DNA from: Lethocerus indicus
Lineage: Eukaryota > Arthropoda > Insecta > Hemiptera > Belostomatidae
Length of the DNA stretch: 64,000 nt
Reading direction: 5' to 3'
NCBI GenBank assembly: GCA_019843655.1
Contig: JACDQD010000006.1
Location: 19,858,246 to 19,922,245 of the forward strand
The notes under the pieces were generated by a model. It saw only the letters and a program-made list of their open reading frames with translations, searched no databases and was not told the DNA's origin. Positions 9,836-25,052 of this stretch are shown here, in pieces; position 1 is the stretch's first letter, and the number at the start of each line of letters is the position of its first letter. A program made the translations under genes and the position numbers.

Positions 9836-11400
9836 TGATACGGGCCGACAACGGGACAACACATTGCGAAGAAACGCGAAGCACCCCCACATCAGAATTA
9901 CCGACTGGATATAGAAGTCGCGCCCATACAAAGTACCGGTTTTATTATACCGTACTCCTTTGGACCATTGCGCCCTCCCAAGAACGAACTTCGAGAATGT
10001 AAAGTTTAATTTCATGTCGGAAGTACAAAATTATGGTGTACAAATTTCACGATCTTATTTTCGCGAAATTTCGAGAGCAGATTAAAATTCTAGAATTACG
10101 CCAGAAGCGGTCTGCTCGACCCGCCGTTCTGAAATGCCCATACCGGACAAAATAATCCCACGACCATCATTTCACTTCTGCGGTCGTCGTATCTGAGAAT
10201 AGACGGCTAACAGCCGTACTATATTTTCAACGATGACAAATGCTACAAATGGGAATGTTTCCTGAAATTAGGCGATCGTCCAATCAAACTTGAATGCAAG
10301 TTAGACATAGTCTTCCAATATTTTTCCTGATTTTTCTTTCGTCAGCAGCGTCTCTTTAGCGAAGATTCTCCGCAACAACGCTAAGCTATAATAAGCCAGA
10401 CTGTAGACTTCGTTTGCCATCGTATAACCAATTATTTAAAACGCGTTTAAAACACTGGTAAGATTGAGATGACTCACAAGAAATTACATACTAAGACGTT
10501 ATATTTGCAAATTTTTAAGAATTAGGGACAAATATTTGTAACGAAAAAAGTTGTTTTATCGATCGGTAAAAAATTACCTTAATAGCTTTGCTTTTCTTGT
10601 CAGTTTTCGTTAATATCCAGGCTCTAAACTCCTTCATCACTTTAATAATCACTTATTTTCCTTAATGATTGTTATGTGATCGCGTTAACGACATTTGACC
10701 TATTATTTAATAAATAATTTAACTGTTATAATCGTATATATTAGAGATTGATAATTGAAAATTTGACTGATCCAATGTAAAAATGATTGAAACCAGCTTC
10801 CATTGGTCTTCCGTTATGAACGGTAACGAGAGTATAAACATTATCCGGTTTCTCTTCACAGTTAATTCTATCCGTGTATCCCTAGTACACATGTAACTCA
10901 CAGTGCACATTGAATATTTCTATTATTAATTCATTGACCGCTTCATTTCAGTATGATTTTCATAATTTGCTTACATATTCTTGTTATTCCAAATCCGATG
11001 TATATTGAAAGTACATTGGGAAAAGAAGTACCTCATTCAGTGGAATTAGAAAAAATATTTAGATCGTGTATATTTATATTATGATTTCTAATTTAGCGTT
11101 CGTCTCCGATGTATTGGCTCAATGTATACAGACTAATCGATTGTAAATATTTTATTATAAAGAAAAGACAAGTTCGTTATTTTGAAATTAGAAATTTTTG
11201 TATGTAATAACCATAGATTATTACTTAGATAATTGCTACTGTACATATATTGGTCCGGAGAGAAATTCATGTCGATGGCACAAGGTTCGTTAATGACAAT
11301 CGAACGGATGTTACGATTGACTGTTTAATGATTACTGTCGAGATAAGAGGTATATAACCCAGAGATTAAGAAATAAAGAATAAATAAAATAAATGGAATT
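9836..11400 (+). other. Probable 3' UTR and downstream sequence of the DIP-like gene
   Basis: AT-rich sequence after the stop. Candidate polyadenylation hexamers are AATAAA at about 10709 and a cluster of overlapping AATAAA/AAATAAA at about 11371-11393. I cannot tell which, if any, is used. No open frame looks coding. Confidence 0.4.
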
Positions 11401-14400
11401 AAACCGAGTCTGACATTTTTTGTCGTAGAAAAAGAAAATAATTATCCGATGTGACAAATTTTTTAAAACTAACACTAGCGAAATTAATTATTTCTGAATT
11501 ATGTTTATATTGGAAATTCGTTGTACATATTACTGGAAGAAATTGGATATCATCATTGTACATATCATCGTCATATCGTAGTAGAATATAATTTGCATAT
11601 CTGGATCGGAATGACCGCATTGAATGAAACGACTGGACTTGTAAGATTAATTGCAATCGTAATTATAACAATTGCAGACTGTTATCGACAAGTCGAGAGC
11701 AATTAATTTTTGGAAACACTTCGAAATAAATATTGTATATAAAGTTCAGTATCCAATTTTCTGCAATTACCTTTCCCACTTTCACCTTATTAAATTTGTA
11801 ATTACATTTTGCTATTAATTTTGCCATACTCTCATTTTACAGTTGTTGAGGGACTTATCAACAAGAGTATAACAAATTATCAAACCGATCTCACATTAAC
11901 CTATTTCTGCATTCGTTTACCCGGCGTATATTTCTATACTATATTTAAAATTATTGTGGTAGGAGTTAAGTACCGAAATACATTTAAGCATTATTACAAT
12001 TTATTTATCGTTAAACTTAACTTTAAAATTCGCACTTTTTATATTGGAACAATAAACAACTCCGCGTATTCTAAACGGTAATAAAGCTCGGAGAGCGGAT
12101 CGATTAAAGCTTCAAATCTCCTATTCTCGGATTCCAATAAGAGGATCATCGCGTGGGGCTGGGAGTGAAAGCGTGCGGCCAATAACAACCGGGTATGAAC
12201 TCGGATAATCGAATAAAGGCAAACTCGATATAGGAGTAAAGGGGCCCCGGCCGCCGCCGCCGCCGCTGGGGCTAACTGAAAGCGGACTCGGCACTCATCA
12301 AACGTTTTCTTGAGCGGGGGGATGGGACCCGACGCTGGGGAATGTTTGCCCCCCACGTCCACACCCCCAACCTACTAGCTATTTAATTACATCAGTGCCT
12401 TCCCTCTGTTCGCACTCCCTCCGACCGCGTCCTCTGTACTAGATAGGGGACGTGTACCAGCGCCTAGCCACCTAACCAACACCGGTACAAATACACTAAA
12501 GCAAAGTGTTACCATTCAACATTTGGTAAGAAATGGGCATTGAATTCCTGATTCAGGTGCGCTGAGAAATTCCGAAAGCCCAAGACCTTTATTATATATA
12601 TCCTACGATTTTTATTGTCGCAACTGTACAGTACAATCAGCGACATTGATGTTCGAGTAGTGACAATATAAATACAACATAATGGAAGAGACCGCTTAAT
12701 ATTTTCGACTGTACGGTCAATTTTAATATTCGATGGTTTGGTCCAGTAACGATTATCAATATAGAAAGATATTTCTAAGTCTAGCGACAGGGCCAACGGT
12801 TTTCCGTGAAAGTGACCCTCTAACCATATATCCGATGATGCTAACAGAATTCTACTAAGGTTCGCGAAAAGATACCGTATTTGATATACGCAATTCAATC
12901 CCGCCGCTCAACGCCGGCCACCTTCGGGGCTAAGCCGGTCTCGTTACCGCTGGCGACGCCCACGGGCCCACGTATGAACGGATTTATATCTGCACGTTAT
13001 TGCGAAGCGGTCTGTGAGGAACACGAACCGACGGACTGAATTCAATAGCGTTCTGGAGTTACGCGGGCTTCACTAACGATCGATTCAAATTTATACGGTG
13101 GAATATACGGTGGTAACATTAATAACCAATTCCGTTTACCACATAATCTGTTAAGGCCGTGAAATATGAACCCAGGAAACATGTAGATCTATAAATATTG
13201 GAACGATTACTTGATAAATTTAAAACATTTTAATGCGGTTTTAATGCCAAATGCTTACGATAATATGGATGACCGGCATGAGTCGCATATTCTTTTCAAA
13301 TATAATTTATTAAAACTCGTAATATTCCAGTAATTCGTGTACTACATAATGGAATTACATTAAAATATTCCCAGAAAATGAGAACTAAATATGGCGCGGG
13401 GGAACAGTCCCTTGGGGCTCGTTTTCAAGAACGGTTTGAGGGCCGAGGCTGAAAACGCGCCAGACAACGGGGTCGACTGGCTCCAGGTCGAAGATAAAAA
13501 CTATTGGGTGAAAGCGCAACCTGACCGCGGTGCATAACATATGCATGGGGTCACACGAGATGAGCGAGCCGGCCCTCGGGCCAAACCAGAAAAGGATAAA
13601 CGGCAAAAATCCTTCCAATCTGTTCAGCGTATTGTCGAAACCTGTACGGCGGTTGGGGAAGAGGGGGTTCAGGTTCCTAATTCAATTGTTGGTCGCTCGG
13701 TTGCCCTCGGGCCGGCGATGAAAAAATATCTGATTGTGCTACCTCAACCCTTTTTTCCCCCAATCTGGAAGGAAAGCTTTCTGCGTCAATTGGACCGAGG
13801 TGGGTGGGTAGCAGCCGCTGAAGAGCCCAAAAATACAAAAAAACCAAACGAATTGTTTTTATTAAATTCAAAATTAAACGCAATTGCATAATTGCTATCA
13901 ATGTGTTAGACCTATTCGGTACTAATTATTCAGTAAGATTTGACGTAAGTTTTTCGATAATGGCTTCTTTGGGGACGATTCTACATGCAATCGGATCAAA
14001 AATCGGTTAAATAAATTTTATTATTTTATCTTATAATAATATCTTATTAGTATCTTTGTATCCTAAAAGTAGAATCCAACTTTTAATGTGGCTCATATTT
14101 GGTTAAATTTTCATAAACTATTCTACTAGGAGATATCAACATTTGCTTTGACAACGTACATGAAAAGTAAAAAATCGTACAGTTTACTGAGGGAATCGCT
14201 AATTAACTAGAAATAAACAGAAAAAAGTAATCGAGGAGTTTAATTAAGGAAAACAATCGCGTTAGACCGTACGAGAGAGAGAGGTAGTGAGAGAGAGAGA
14301 GGGAAGGAGGGGATAGAAGGAAAGAGAGTGAGGGGGGGACGTCCTTAAAATATTCGGGGCACGGCTCAGACGAGCACACGCTACAGGAGCAGATACACAC

Positions 14401-17400
14401 ACACAGGCGCACACAGACGGGAGTAATTGTGTTTAACTAGAGAGCAAGAAGGAACCAGAGGGCTAAGGGAAAGAGAGAAAGTGTGTCTGTGTGTGTCTGT
14501 GTGTTATAGGTAGCCTGTGCGGGTGCGTAAGGGCCTCATGAGTGTACCTGCCAGAAGGAGAAGAGATAACAGAAAATTTTCATCCGGTGGGTAGAAAAGT
14601 TCTTATCCTCCTAATTTTATCCAATATTAGTGATATATCGTTGGTACTGGTTAACTAATTTATCTATAAAATTTTATTCTAATACGCTAATTGGGTATAA
14701 ATAATAATGTTCTGCAGATCCCCGATTGAGGTTTCCCTGTCTCCACTGCAATCATCAATCTGGCCCTGAATTATGGTAAAGATAATTGGGAATAAAGATA
14801 AACCAGTCTTACTCCAGTTTCTAGATGGATGAGCGAGTTGAATTTGACGAAGGATCGGAGGAAAATATTATTTATAGCCGATTCTCTGTCTGAAATATTT
14901 TTCTAACATACAAACAATACCGCATTTTGACTATACGAATGTGTAACAGGGAATTGGACCGACGGGAAATATTTTGTACATTTCGTACTGGCCGTACGGT
15001 CTTTACAGGAAGGGAAATTAACTCATTAGCCTTTGTCCGAGTGGCGGGCGGGGCCGGACCTCCTTCTGTGGCCCTCTAACAGAAATTAAACCGTTATTTG
15101 GTGCTCTGCCGGCGGTCAACTCCACCGCCCCCGTCAATGGCTATTTACTGTACTCTGACTCCCCTCGGACCCCCACTTATTGTGCATTGAACAATGGAAC
15201 CGGCGCCGTTGGAATGGAACTAAACTATTTATGAGATACGAACTGCCGCTATTTTAGGTTTTGGCTCTGGGCTCAAGAGAATGAGCCGAGCGACGATTTA
15301 ATAATACCTCGGTGGCGCCTGTCTATGTACATACATAAATAAATAAATACGCGTATTTAAAAATAAATCACATTATTTGTAAGAAGTGTTGTTTACCTGT
15401 TGTTCAGTATAAATTAATTTTAAATTCGTAAAAATAAAATGCGCCACTAAATTAGGGCATCAAAAAATCAGTAACAACGTAGTGCCTTACCGAAAGCAGT
15501 AAGCCAATACCTTACAAGACTGAAACTGAAGATCGCAAATTGATTATTTGCGGTAACGACTCTCCAAATCTTAAATTTGTTTTCATTGGAGATAATGGAT
15601 TTATTTTTGTGAAATTGAATTTTTCAAAGAATAGTTCGCATAAATGTAACGATCGGTGTAAATGTAACGGAAAAATGTTTTCCTTTTTTTTATCAATATT
15701 CGTGAATTTCAATATTTTCAATTCAATATATTCAATATTTATGAATTTGTATCTCGTATCCAAATTACCTTCAGCGTATTTAAGAACCATTTCCTACATC
15801 TTATCACTGGTATATTTTTTATTCTAATTGACCGCTACTTAGGTATTAATCAAGTTAAACCTTAAGCGGAGTTACAGTGGCAGTGTTTGCCCGGTAGCCG
15901 GTGGACTGTGTGCGAGGCAAGGGGCACAATACGGGCCCGGGCATAATTCCTGTTCCGTGTCCCATTCATTAGTTGACAGGGGCTTCCCGTTTGTCCGGCC
16001 ATTACGGCCTCCGCCGGCCAGGGCCACAACACCACAATGACCCTCCAAACCAACATCACTATCTGCCGCATGCCTCCCGTCCACAGATACATTCCCGCTC
16101 CTTTTATTCCCAACACCAGATTCATACGCGACTACCGAATGTTTGTTACTACGACCGAATTTCGCCGATGGAACAGGCGAAGTTTCATGAAATAATATTT
16201 TCCCACTGTTAGTGCCTCAAATGTCAGGTTGTTCTAATAATGACGATCGTTCATGTAGGAACACCGATGAATGGAATTAATTATGGAATTGCCAGAAAAG
16301 TGTAAAAGTAACTCTTACTTTGAGAAGTGTAACTTACTATTGAAAATCAATTTCGATAATTGGAACTACACTTGGACAGAAGATTGACATGGGTGAATTC
16401 TCTGTCAAAAGTCCATTTATATTATGATCGCAATGTCATTAAATATAATTTTAAAAATTGGAGTCGTGATATAAAATTAAAAAGATTAGGAGAGCCTTAG
16501 TACCTTTAGGTAATCAAATAATAGGTTATGCTTACCGGGAGTATAAAAAATGTTAACTAATTATACGGATTATATTACTGTTTCTTCGTAAATCAATTTC
16601 TCAGCTGAGCGGAATACTGGTGGTAAGATTACTAGTATTTTATAGTATTTAGTTTTGTCGTTCATTAATTGTATTTTTTCTGGAAGGCATCTAGTTAACG
16701 TGTCTGGTTATAATAAACATTTATTTTATTTCCTAACTAACTCCTGTCATTAGATAATAACGATGGCATTTTAATAACGAAACCATTTTCCATCGCTCTG
16801 TCTGGAACTCGAGTGGTGACAGATAATCATACATTTTGATTAAAATTATATTAATTACTATAAAATTATGGAATATGTTTACTGAAAGTATAAGAAATAT
16901 AACAAGAAAGTAATTCATAGTTTTTATATATTAATCCAGTTAACATTTATGCTGTAAATAGGAGCAATGACCGAATAACGGTATGCATTAAACAATAATA
17001 AAAGGCTGTTCAAACCGAATAACGAGTGATGTCCGAGCCGTGTATTTAACAGCATCTAGCGGAGAACCGTCCAACCATTAGAGTGGCAGTGTCCGCAAAC
17101 AGTAGCGTTTGAATGCTGGTTAGGCCCGCCCCTTATGAATTAGAATCTCGGCAATCTGTCACGCGGTCGTGTTATGCGGGTCACCGTACTCCGAGGGGCA
17201 GGTGACGGACCGCTTCTACTACGCTGGCACCCTAATCCCATCTATCATAACTCTCCAGTTTACCAACAATGACGCAGGTGTTAACCAATCACCACGTCCT
17301 ATTTACAGTTCAAAAATGGATAGCTATTGAGATGTGCCTCTTACATTATTCATATTATCAAAATCATATAAATAAAAAGAATAGACAATAGACTTTAGAA

Positions 17401-20200
17401 TGGACAGTAAAATTACCGAAATTCTTTTTTTCTGTATTCCTCCTCAGGTAATAGTGAATAACAATAGTGTATTCACTACAGTGAATTACAAATAATTTGA
17501 TAAGTCCGTCTAAATATATTTAAAGAACATAAGTGATCACTAAGTATTATTTTTCTTCACATTTTACATTAATAAATTGAATCCTTATATTACTACTATA
17601 TTTAAGTATTTGATGAGAATTTGTTTTAAATACCAATTGAATTGCCAATATATAAGATTTTATTTTTTTTAGTTAACAACAATGAGTTTAAACACTTCAG
17701 GTTCAGGATAAAACAATATGTAGGTATTTATAATATATATTTAGTGCTGCTTTATAAAATGAATGGTAAAAATATTCAAAGTGTGTTTATTCCTGAATGT
17801 TTTTAATCTCATGGAGGTAAACAACATGAATTTATAATACTGGATAAATATTAACGGCGAAAATAAAATTAGTGAAATAAAAACTCGGAGAAAAAGAAAC
17901 TGCTCTGTTTTGTGTCTCTATCTGTGCGCTTTAACCAACACTTTGGGGTTCAACTCTTTGCCTACAGAATGCATTGAAATGAAACCCGGAAACTGAAACT
18001 GCGCTTATGTTTACACGAGCTTGTAGAATTTTATTACTGTGGTGCTGATGTTTGACATTTATGATATTTATATTATTTTTACAAGTTATATATAAGTGTT
18101 TATGTTATATGAACGGCATTTTTATATAATGCAACAAATGAAATATTTAGGAAGTGAATAGGTTCTTCCCACAGTATTAGTCGTTGGTGAAAATTAGGGA
18201 TCTTTCATGTTATTGAAGTGGCTGGTCATGTTATCAGCTGGATTTTCAGAAAGTTAGGTACAGAAAGTTCGACCTAGTGAAAACAATAGAAATCAGATTT
18301 ACGCGAATATATCGATAACATTTATAACTGTACGGGTTTGAATAGGAAATATTTTTAATTCTACGTTATTTTCAAACTAGCCACTGTGTCACCTATTCGG
18401 ATAATCGTATTTCTGACTCGTAGTGCCTTACCCTGGACACGGTCAGTTATTTAGTCGGGTATGCATAACGCGTCTAATACGTTATACAATATTGCAACCG
18501 CGTCCGGGTCGCAAACAAAACCACTTCATATTTCACGAGCAATTTAGGAGAATGCATTTCTCCACTAATTGTTGTACAACAACGTCCGCTCGTTTTATAT
18601 TCATTCGCTTTATATCACTCCTTGAACTCACATTTGATTAACGTCTTTGTGCAGTAATACATATAAATCACGCGTAAATGTACACGATAATGTTTTGCTA
18701 TTGATCAGATAAATTATTTTTCATTTCAATTCGAAGGTCTTCAAGTTCTGAAATAACCGGTTGAATTGAAATTTCTGATTTAAATTTCAGAAGACTTTCG
18801 GAACCAATTATTACACCTGTTTACTAGTTTACCCTTTGAGTAATTTAACAATTTAATAAATATTTGAATAAATATTGGGTTGTCATGCGGCTCGAGAGAC
18901 ACTGCAGCGTTGTGCTGCGGCTCGGAAATATTGTATATACGATTTATGTTGTTACAATTTATCATAGCCGTCCTGTTACCTCACGAACGTCAGTGGACGG
19001 TTGTTTTGGATGTGGAGAACAGAAGAGGGGCAAGTAGCCGAAATGAGACTGTAGATAAGGTGGAGCGGTCCGTGGGGTTGAGGGCGGAGGGAAGAAAACC
19101 TGCTGGCCCGGTCTCCGTCCGTCTGTCCCCCCGTTATCGGGCTCTACCGCCCCCCCTCCGCCTCCTTATCTTAACGGCCGGTCAGACAACGCTGTACACG
19201 CTCTGAAAGATAGAAGGGGATATGTCGCTTCAGGCGGACCCCCACAGTCCAGGAACCTATCTCTACACCAAGACCCCACTCCAACCAGTACCGCCCCGCC
19301 CCTTCCAATTCGGCCCCTATTTCTATTCCGATTGAACCCTACCTGTTAGGGGACGTTGATGAATTGCGCGTCCTAAAGGTTTACTTACACAGCCGTGTAT
19401 CCGATTGTAAAGTGTTTTCACTGAAATTAAAAATATCATAAGTCATCAACGATTTATTCATTTCCACACCCGACGTTTAATTTCCCATCTTATATTCCTG
19501 TGAACCGTATTTCCAACAAATTCCGTACACCGACTTACTCAAACTTCTTATTTGTTGTACGATTCTTACAATTAAATAGTAGTGGATCGCGTTCCCCGGG
19601 CCCAAGTTATTCAAGGAGGCGTGCACACTCGCATAACATAAACGCGGATACACAGCGTAACGCACTTGCAACTAAGCTCTGGAAAACAAGTATTATCTTG
19701 TTTCAACAACTCGACGCGGAATGCATAATTCAGGCAGATATCAGAGTTTCAAACTTTGAGATAATCCCGGGAACGTTATCGGTTAAAGGTTCTTCCTCTT
19801 ACCGAACTACCGGACTCTAACGGAACTCAATGCGGAACTAACTACTTCAGAATTAGTTAATTGACGACGCTTTCATTTTATTATTATCCAATGGCGAGGA
19901 ATCATATTTGGATAAATTCAAAACTAGTGAGCGAGTATATAGTCGCTTCCGCCTAATTATTATTACATTTTAGTTGTACAATGTGATCACTGAACTTGCT
20001 CCACTTTTCAAAGCATGTTTATGGAAAGGAACTTTTCCGAAAAGATGCACGCCGAAGATGGAGTAGTGCAATACGTTAAAGTAGATAATCTGTAACCATT
20101 CTATATTATAGAAATATATCATTGATACATACCACTCGGTTTTGTATCGAAGAGAATTAAGGGCATTTTAGGAGTAACCACCCGCATTTATCTTCGGGCC
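11401..20200. other. Intergenic, AT-rich with GC-rich islands
   Basis: No gene recognised. GC-richer islands lie at about 12240-12480 (with a GCC run at 12250-12266), 12900-13080, 13390-13720, 15000-15320, 15870-16100, 17000-17300 and 19000-19340. A purine-rich simple repeat is at 14272-14338. The open frames are short, overlap on both strands and show no domain. Confidence 0.6.
14272..14338 (+). repeat. (GA)n-type purine-rich simple repeat
   Basis: GAGAGA runs are interspersed with GGAAGG and GTGAG, followed by short CA-rich (about 14390-14415) and GT-rich (about 14480-14505) stretches. Such GA tracts can bind GAGA-factor-like proteins, but nothing here proves it. Confidence 0.75.
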
Positions 20201-23030
20201 GTTCTCTTAATTCTTCTGCGCTCGGCAGGAATTCCAGTGAACAATAATATCCTTCTATCCTGGGGGATCTGTGTATGGGGGAGGATGGGGAACAGAAGAA
20301 AACACGGCTTCCAACAGAAAATAAAGAGAAGGCGAAAGGGAGAGAATGGCGAAGTGGAGTGGAGCGGCTGAAGGTGGTGGTGGTGGGCGGCGGGGGTGGT
20401 CGTACCAGAAGAATGAGAAGGATTTACAATGGAGAGGGGGGGGGAGTGTGGGAAGGCGCCTTATACAGATTTATAGATCAATTATTAATCCTAATGGAGA
20501 ACCGACATTTGCTAAAGGGTTTTTTTTTCTGAGCCGAGCATTTGTCAAAGTTTTACTTTGGCTATATTGAAAATGCGCCCCGGGGCCCGGCTGGCGGCGC
20601 CCCACCGTCTCTCCGACCGATGAGACTATTTATAAAGTAAATGGAACCCCGGGCGGCCCCTTCGGCTTAAAGGTATTATCGAGCCGTCACTGCTCGCGCA
20701 CCACACTCGACCCGCTCTGCTGAACATGACGAATCGCGGGTCAATATTTATTTCCGTGTTAATACCCCCCCCCCGGCCCCCCCACAGACCAAAATATATC
20801 CTATTACGGGACCGATCACTCAGTCTTCCCCTCGGTCCATTTACATTTCAAGACCTAAATTATGATTTAGCTTCTGGATGACGCCCCCCCCCTCATTCGA
20901 GGGAGTTATATGGGGGTGTATATCGGATGGACTAAGATAAAAACTTCATAAACTCCATAAATAATCCATAAACTTCCTAAATATTTTTTCGTACGGTAAA
21001 TCTTTTTACGTATGGCTTACTGTCGTTTAAACGTAGCAGGGTGGTACTAAAATAACCGAGGTTACACAGGAGACGGTGTTTTGTGGGGCCAGATTATTTA
21101 TTGGGGAACTCGAGGAAATGTAGGCGATCCTTCTCGTTAATGATGAATTTCTCTGTTATTCTCGGCCGGAGGAAGCGGGTAGAGACAGTGGCAGTGGCTC
21201 CTAACGGCAGTAGGCCGGTGATTGATATGGGGGCCTACTGAGCCGTGTTATTATCCCATTTACCTGGCGTGTGTCCCACCGCTCCGCCCCGCACGAATAT
21301 CCCGGTTGCCGCTGTTTCCCTCGGGATATGTCCCGATATATTCCTGACGACGTCCCTACTCCCTTCGCCGCCGCCGGATCTCGACCAATTTTGTCGAAAA
21401 TCCCGAAACGCAATTTCTCCAGGATTTTGTACCTCCAGACCTCCCATTCCCTCTCCCCCCCCACCCACGACGCCAGTTTCTTATCGTACTTTGAAAATCG
21501 GGGTATCGTTTTCGGCTCACCGATTCGGTGATTTTACATTCGAAAATAAACGTCACGAATTCGGTCCGGAGTGCCGAATGCCTCTCCCCACCGATACCGT
21601 TTAAATTCACTACATCTGCTTTCCAAGTCGTGTATCACCTGTTGACTGCTTGTAACATTCTGTAGTAGGAATAAACTTATTTATTATAATATGTAAAACG
21701 GGGGTTATCTGGGGCCACACACCAGTCCACCAGATGGTCAGGGCTAGTCGGTCGCCAAATTCTTCATTATAGCGTAATGTAGAACTCCCAAATTTTATAC
21801 ACAGTTAACTCTCTTCTTAAATATTATAGGAAAATGTTCCCAGAAAAATTATGCGCTTTACACATACTCACTTTTTTGTAATTCGTTGCGGAATTCTAGT
21901 ACAAATTATATCGCGATAATTATATAGATGTAGATTGTGAAGAAATTTATATACTAACCGCGTTCCGAAATACAGCCGGGCTTAGTCGGGGTTAATTAAT
22001 GAAGGTAAGTCGTCGGGGGGTAATTGCGCTTAATCTGATGAGAAAAAACGGCTAGTGGCGGGGGTCCTCACATTAGTGGGGGAGTGTCAGGGACTGGCAC
22101 CCCGAGCCGGAGCCAGATATGTGCCCGACATGACATCGTTAAGACGCCGAACCGACGCCCCCGCCCCCTCCCTCACCGGTAATTATAAAGACATTAAGGG
22201 AGCCGTATATGGAAATGAGTGCCCGCCCCCTTCGCCAATCGGCATTCAGACGGAATACGTTAGACCGATTTTCGAAATGACGTCTGACGCGGGGCGGGAG
22301 CCACTTGTCACACCTGCCGCCTCCCATACAGTCTTCTTCCCCCAACTGCCGACAAAAAATTGGTTGCTCCCGTTAGGCGTTTGGCAAATTGGGTTCATAA
22401 TAACGTCATCTCACCAGTGATCATATTTAATGGACTACGCGTTACCATATATAATAATATGGCCTAGGCTTTATTTAGGCCACGAAGCTAAAATATAGAA
22501 ATAATTATAATTTAATTTAATGAAAAATTAAATCGATTATTTCCCTGAACATTTGTTTTTACGTTTAACTTAATATATGACAAAATAACAATGTTTAAAG
22601 AAACTTGTAAAACAGTTTCAACAGTTTGAAGTTTCTCCTCTTGGACTAAAAGTCATAAGCCTTTACCTGGCCTTCTTAGCCTTCCCTTTGATTATAGTAT
22701 CAGACTTCAGAGTCTTGTTATGAAAGCTTATGTACATACTAGATTTTAATTTCCACTTAGGACTCCAGGATAATGTAGTGTGTTCTAGGAAGGATATTTT
22801 TGAGTTTGAACAGTAACCCCGGGTGCCATAATCGATTGAGCGGCACCAAGACACCGAGGAAAACGGTAGTGGAATCAATCGTTTATTGAAAATTACGTCG
22901 TAGGGAAAAGGAAAGAAATAGAAACGATCCCAAGGTACAAAACCGAAATGTCTGGAGGCAGGAAGGGACTGGAACGTCCCCTCATCTGCCCCCAACCGAC
23001 TACTCGCTTTGTTTCTTTCTCTGTGTGCCT

Positions 23031-23050
23031 GTGTGTGTGTGTGTGTGTGT
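23031..23050 (+). repeat. (GT)10 microsatellite
   Basis: Twenty bases of uninterrupted GT dinucleotides. Confidence 0.95.
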
Positions 23051-23381
23051 AGCAGTGAGGGGCAGAGGCCAGTTCGGTAGTGGGGGTGGGGGGGCAAGGT
23101 GTAGTAAAAAGTGAGACGGGGGAAAAAGAAGGTCGTGGCGGGGGCGGATCCCCCCTGGAGGGCCCCGGCCCCTGTAAACATTGTATGATCGGAATACACA
23201 ATCATTTCTGTGTGTGGGTACTCCCTCCCTCCAAATCTGTGTGAGCTTCGGCGTGGTGGAGGGGGGCCCTCTCAAGCTTGTTTTCCAATATCTCGCTCAT
23301 GCCGCCTCGCCAGACCCCCGTAGAGCTCCGGGGGGCCACTCCCTGAATACTGATCCTAAAGCCTGCACTCTCCTCCTGCCC

Positions 23382-23406
23382 CACACACACACACACACAC
23401 ACACAC
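23382..23406 (+). repeat. (CA)n microsatellite
   Basis: About 25 bases of uninterrupted CA, 330 bp after the GT tract. On one strand the two tracts are complementary and could pair if transcribed together. Confidence 0.95.
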
Positions 23407-24930
23407 GGTCGCACGCACGGCATGGCCAGTACAAGCACATGCCCCCTTACCGCCCCCTGTCCTCGAGATAGAAGGGCGGTCTCCATATAAAAGCCCCCCT
23501 TCTGGCCGCCACCCCCGCATCTTTTGTTCGACAGTGTGTGGGCACACTCGGACCCTTCCTCGACCGGGAGAAGTGGTCAATTCCGGGGGCCCGCCGGTAA
23601 TTTTTCTACCGATGTGAGGAGGGAAAGCCCTCCCCCACAATTGCCGGCGGAAAAATCTTTATCCTTTTATTTTCGAGGGAAATAATCGTAAAGGCGACCG
23701 TTCATGATATTGCGCCGACCCACCCCTACTGCCCATTTCTAGAACGGCGGCTAGACCGCTACTTAATTTGTTTCATTTTATGATGATTTAAGTGACGGTT
23801 GTGCACTTCCCTTCCTTTTGAACACGTCTCCTAACGAGGTAAAACCATTAATAACAACTATACGAAGCTATAAAAGCATTTTTTAAAGAGTAATAATTTA
23901 TACCTTATAAATTTACATACATTACATTAATTTTGTTAAAATTACAATATGTCGAGACCAATTTATCTTCTAAGGGTCTGTATGCGCTCCATATTTCTCA
24001 AAAATTCTTGTCACGAATTAAATTTTCATATTACTCATTGTTTCGAATAATATGAAGTATTGATGAAGCATTGCAAATGAGGGACTGAATGATTACTAAA
24101 GGTCGCGTTACGTTTTTACTTAAACTAACAAATGATCAATCCTGTAGATCGAACATTCGATCACGGCATGCGAGAGGGGTGCCGTGTGGGAAGGAAGGAG
24201 GGGAATAAGTGCGGGGTTATAAACAATAAGCTCAGACGTATTCGACCCCCTCAAACGGCCCGGAAACCGAGATAGACTGGCCGGCTTCATTTAATTACAG
24301 GGTGGGGGCTCCGCAGCATTTTACCTTTTACCTTTTTCACCCGCTTTTTTTCGCCCCCACCGCCAACCACTTGCCTGAATATTCAGACTCGCCAGCGCAG
24401 GCGGAACGGCCTAGCCCCCGGCCCAACCACCGCCCTGTTACGCCTTTGAATCTTTTATGCTGTAAATTTTTCTAGATAGAAGCGCTTTAAGGTCGGTGCG
24501 GACAGGGGGCCCTGCCATGCATGAATATGTAGGCCACTTCCATGCAGGCCGTAGAGGAACGAGCGCTTCCCTCCCGAACCCGGTGGTGTTAAATGTCTGT
24601 CCGAACGGCTGCACCCAACTGCACGCGGGTTGAATGTCGAGGGTGTCCGAAACTTACGTTCACTGTAGAACTATATGAGTTCCACAAAACTCACTTAAAC
24701 TGATGAACGATAATTACAACTCCTAGTTGATTCTCGAAATTGGAAAAAAATCGGACCACAAAATAAATTACGTAAGTTTTATCGTAGTGATTCAAAATTC
24801 AATAGCTTTAACTCCATGTATCCGCTCCAGTAAATAATTTCAGTCAATAATACAGTGTGCGAATTATATCCTATGCGAACATAGCATTTTGATTGAAAAC
24901 TTCCAATTATCGCATAGGTCGCAAACATCA

Positions 24931-25052
24931 CGGCGCACATGATACTAAACCTGAACAGTGATCTGCAATGAGGGTGTAGTATCTTGTTGCGCCTTGTTAA
25001 CAATGAACCTATTATACCGTATGTGGCTTTTCTAACCCTAGTCTTTTATTTG
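24931..25052 (+). repeat. Structured dispersed repeat, copy 1
   Basis: About 122 bp aligns to 26828-26951 at roughly 85-90 % identity by eye. It contains a two-part stem: GGCGCA (24932-24937) with TGCGCC (24988-24993), and GATACTA (24941-24947) with TAGTATC (24977-24983). A palindrome TTGTTAACAA follows, then ACCG-TATG-TGGC, then TTTTCT. Similarity stops shortly after CTTTTATTTG. No reading frame is conserved between the copies. It could be a small MITE or SINE fragment, or a duplicated structured RNA; I do not recognise the family. Confidence 0.75.

Larger units (their letters stand above)
20201..24700. other. Intergenic block with dense GC-rich islands
   Basis: GC-rich islands at about 20200-20930, 21130-21600, 22000-22400, 22900-23660 and 24140-24660 are separated by AT-rich gaps. 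Homopolymer C runs (near 20767 and 20885) and GT/CA repeats occur. The longest open frame of the window (22663-23205, minus) lies here but is low-complexity and has no domain. No gene is supported. Confidence 0.55.

Noticed and set aside
9602..10015. 137-codon minus-strand frame over the last DIP-like exon
   Set aside because: Shadow of the real plus-strand exon, which has splice sites and phase continuity.
22663..23205. 180-codon minus-strand open frame, the longest in the window
   Set aside because: It spans a GT microsatellite and C-rich runs, overlaps open frames in other registers, and has no domain or exon-like borders.
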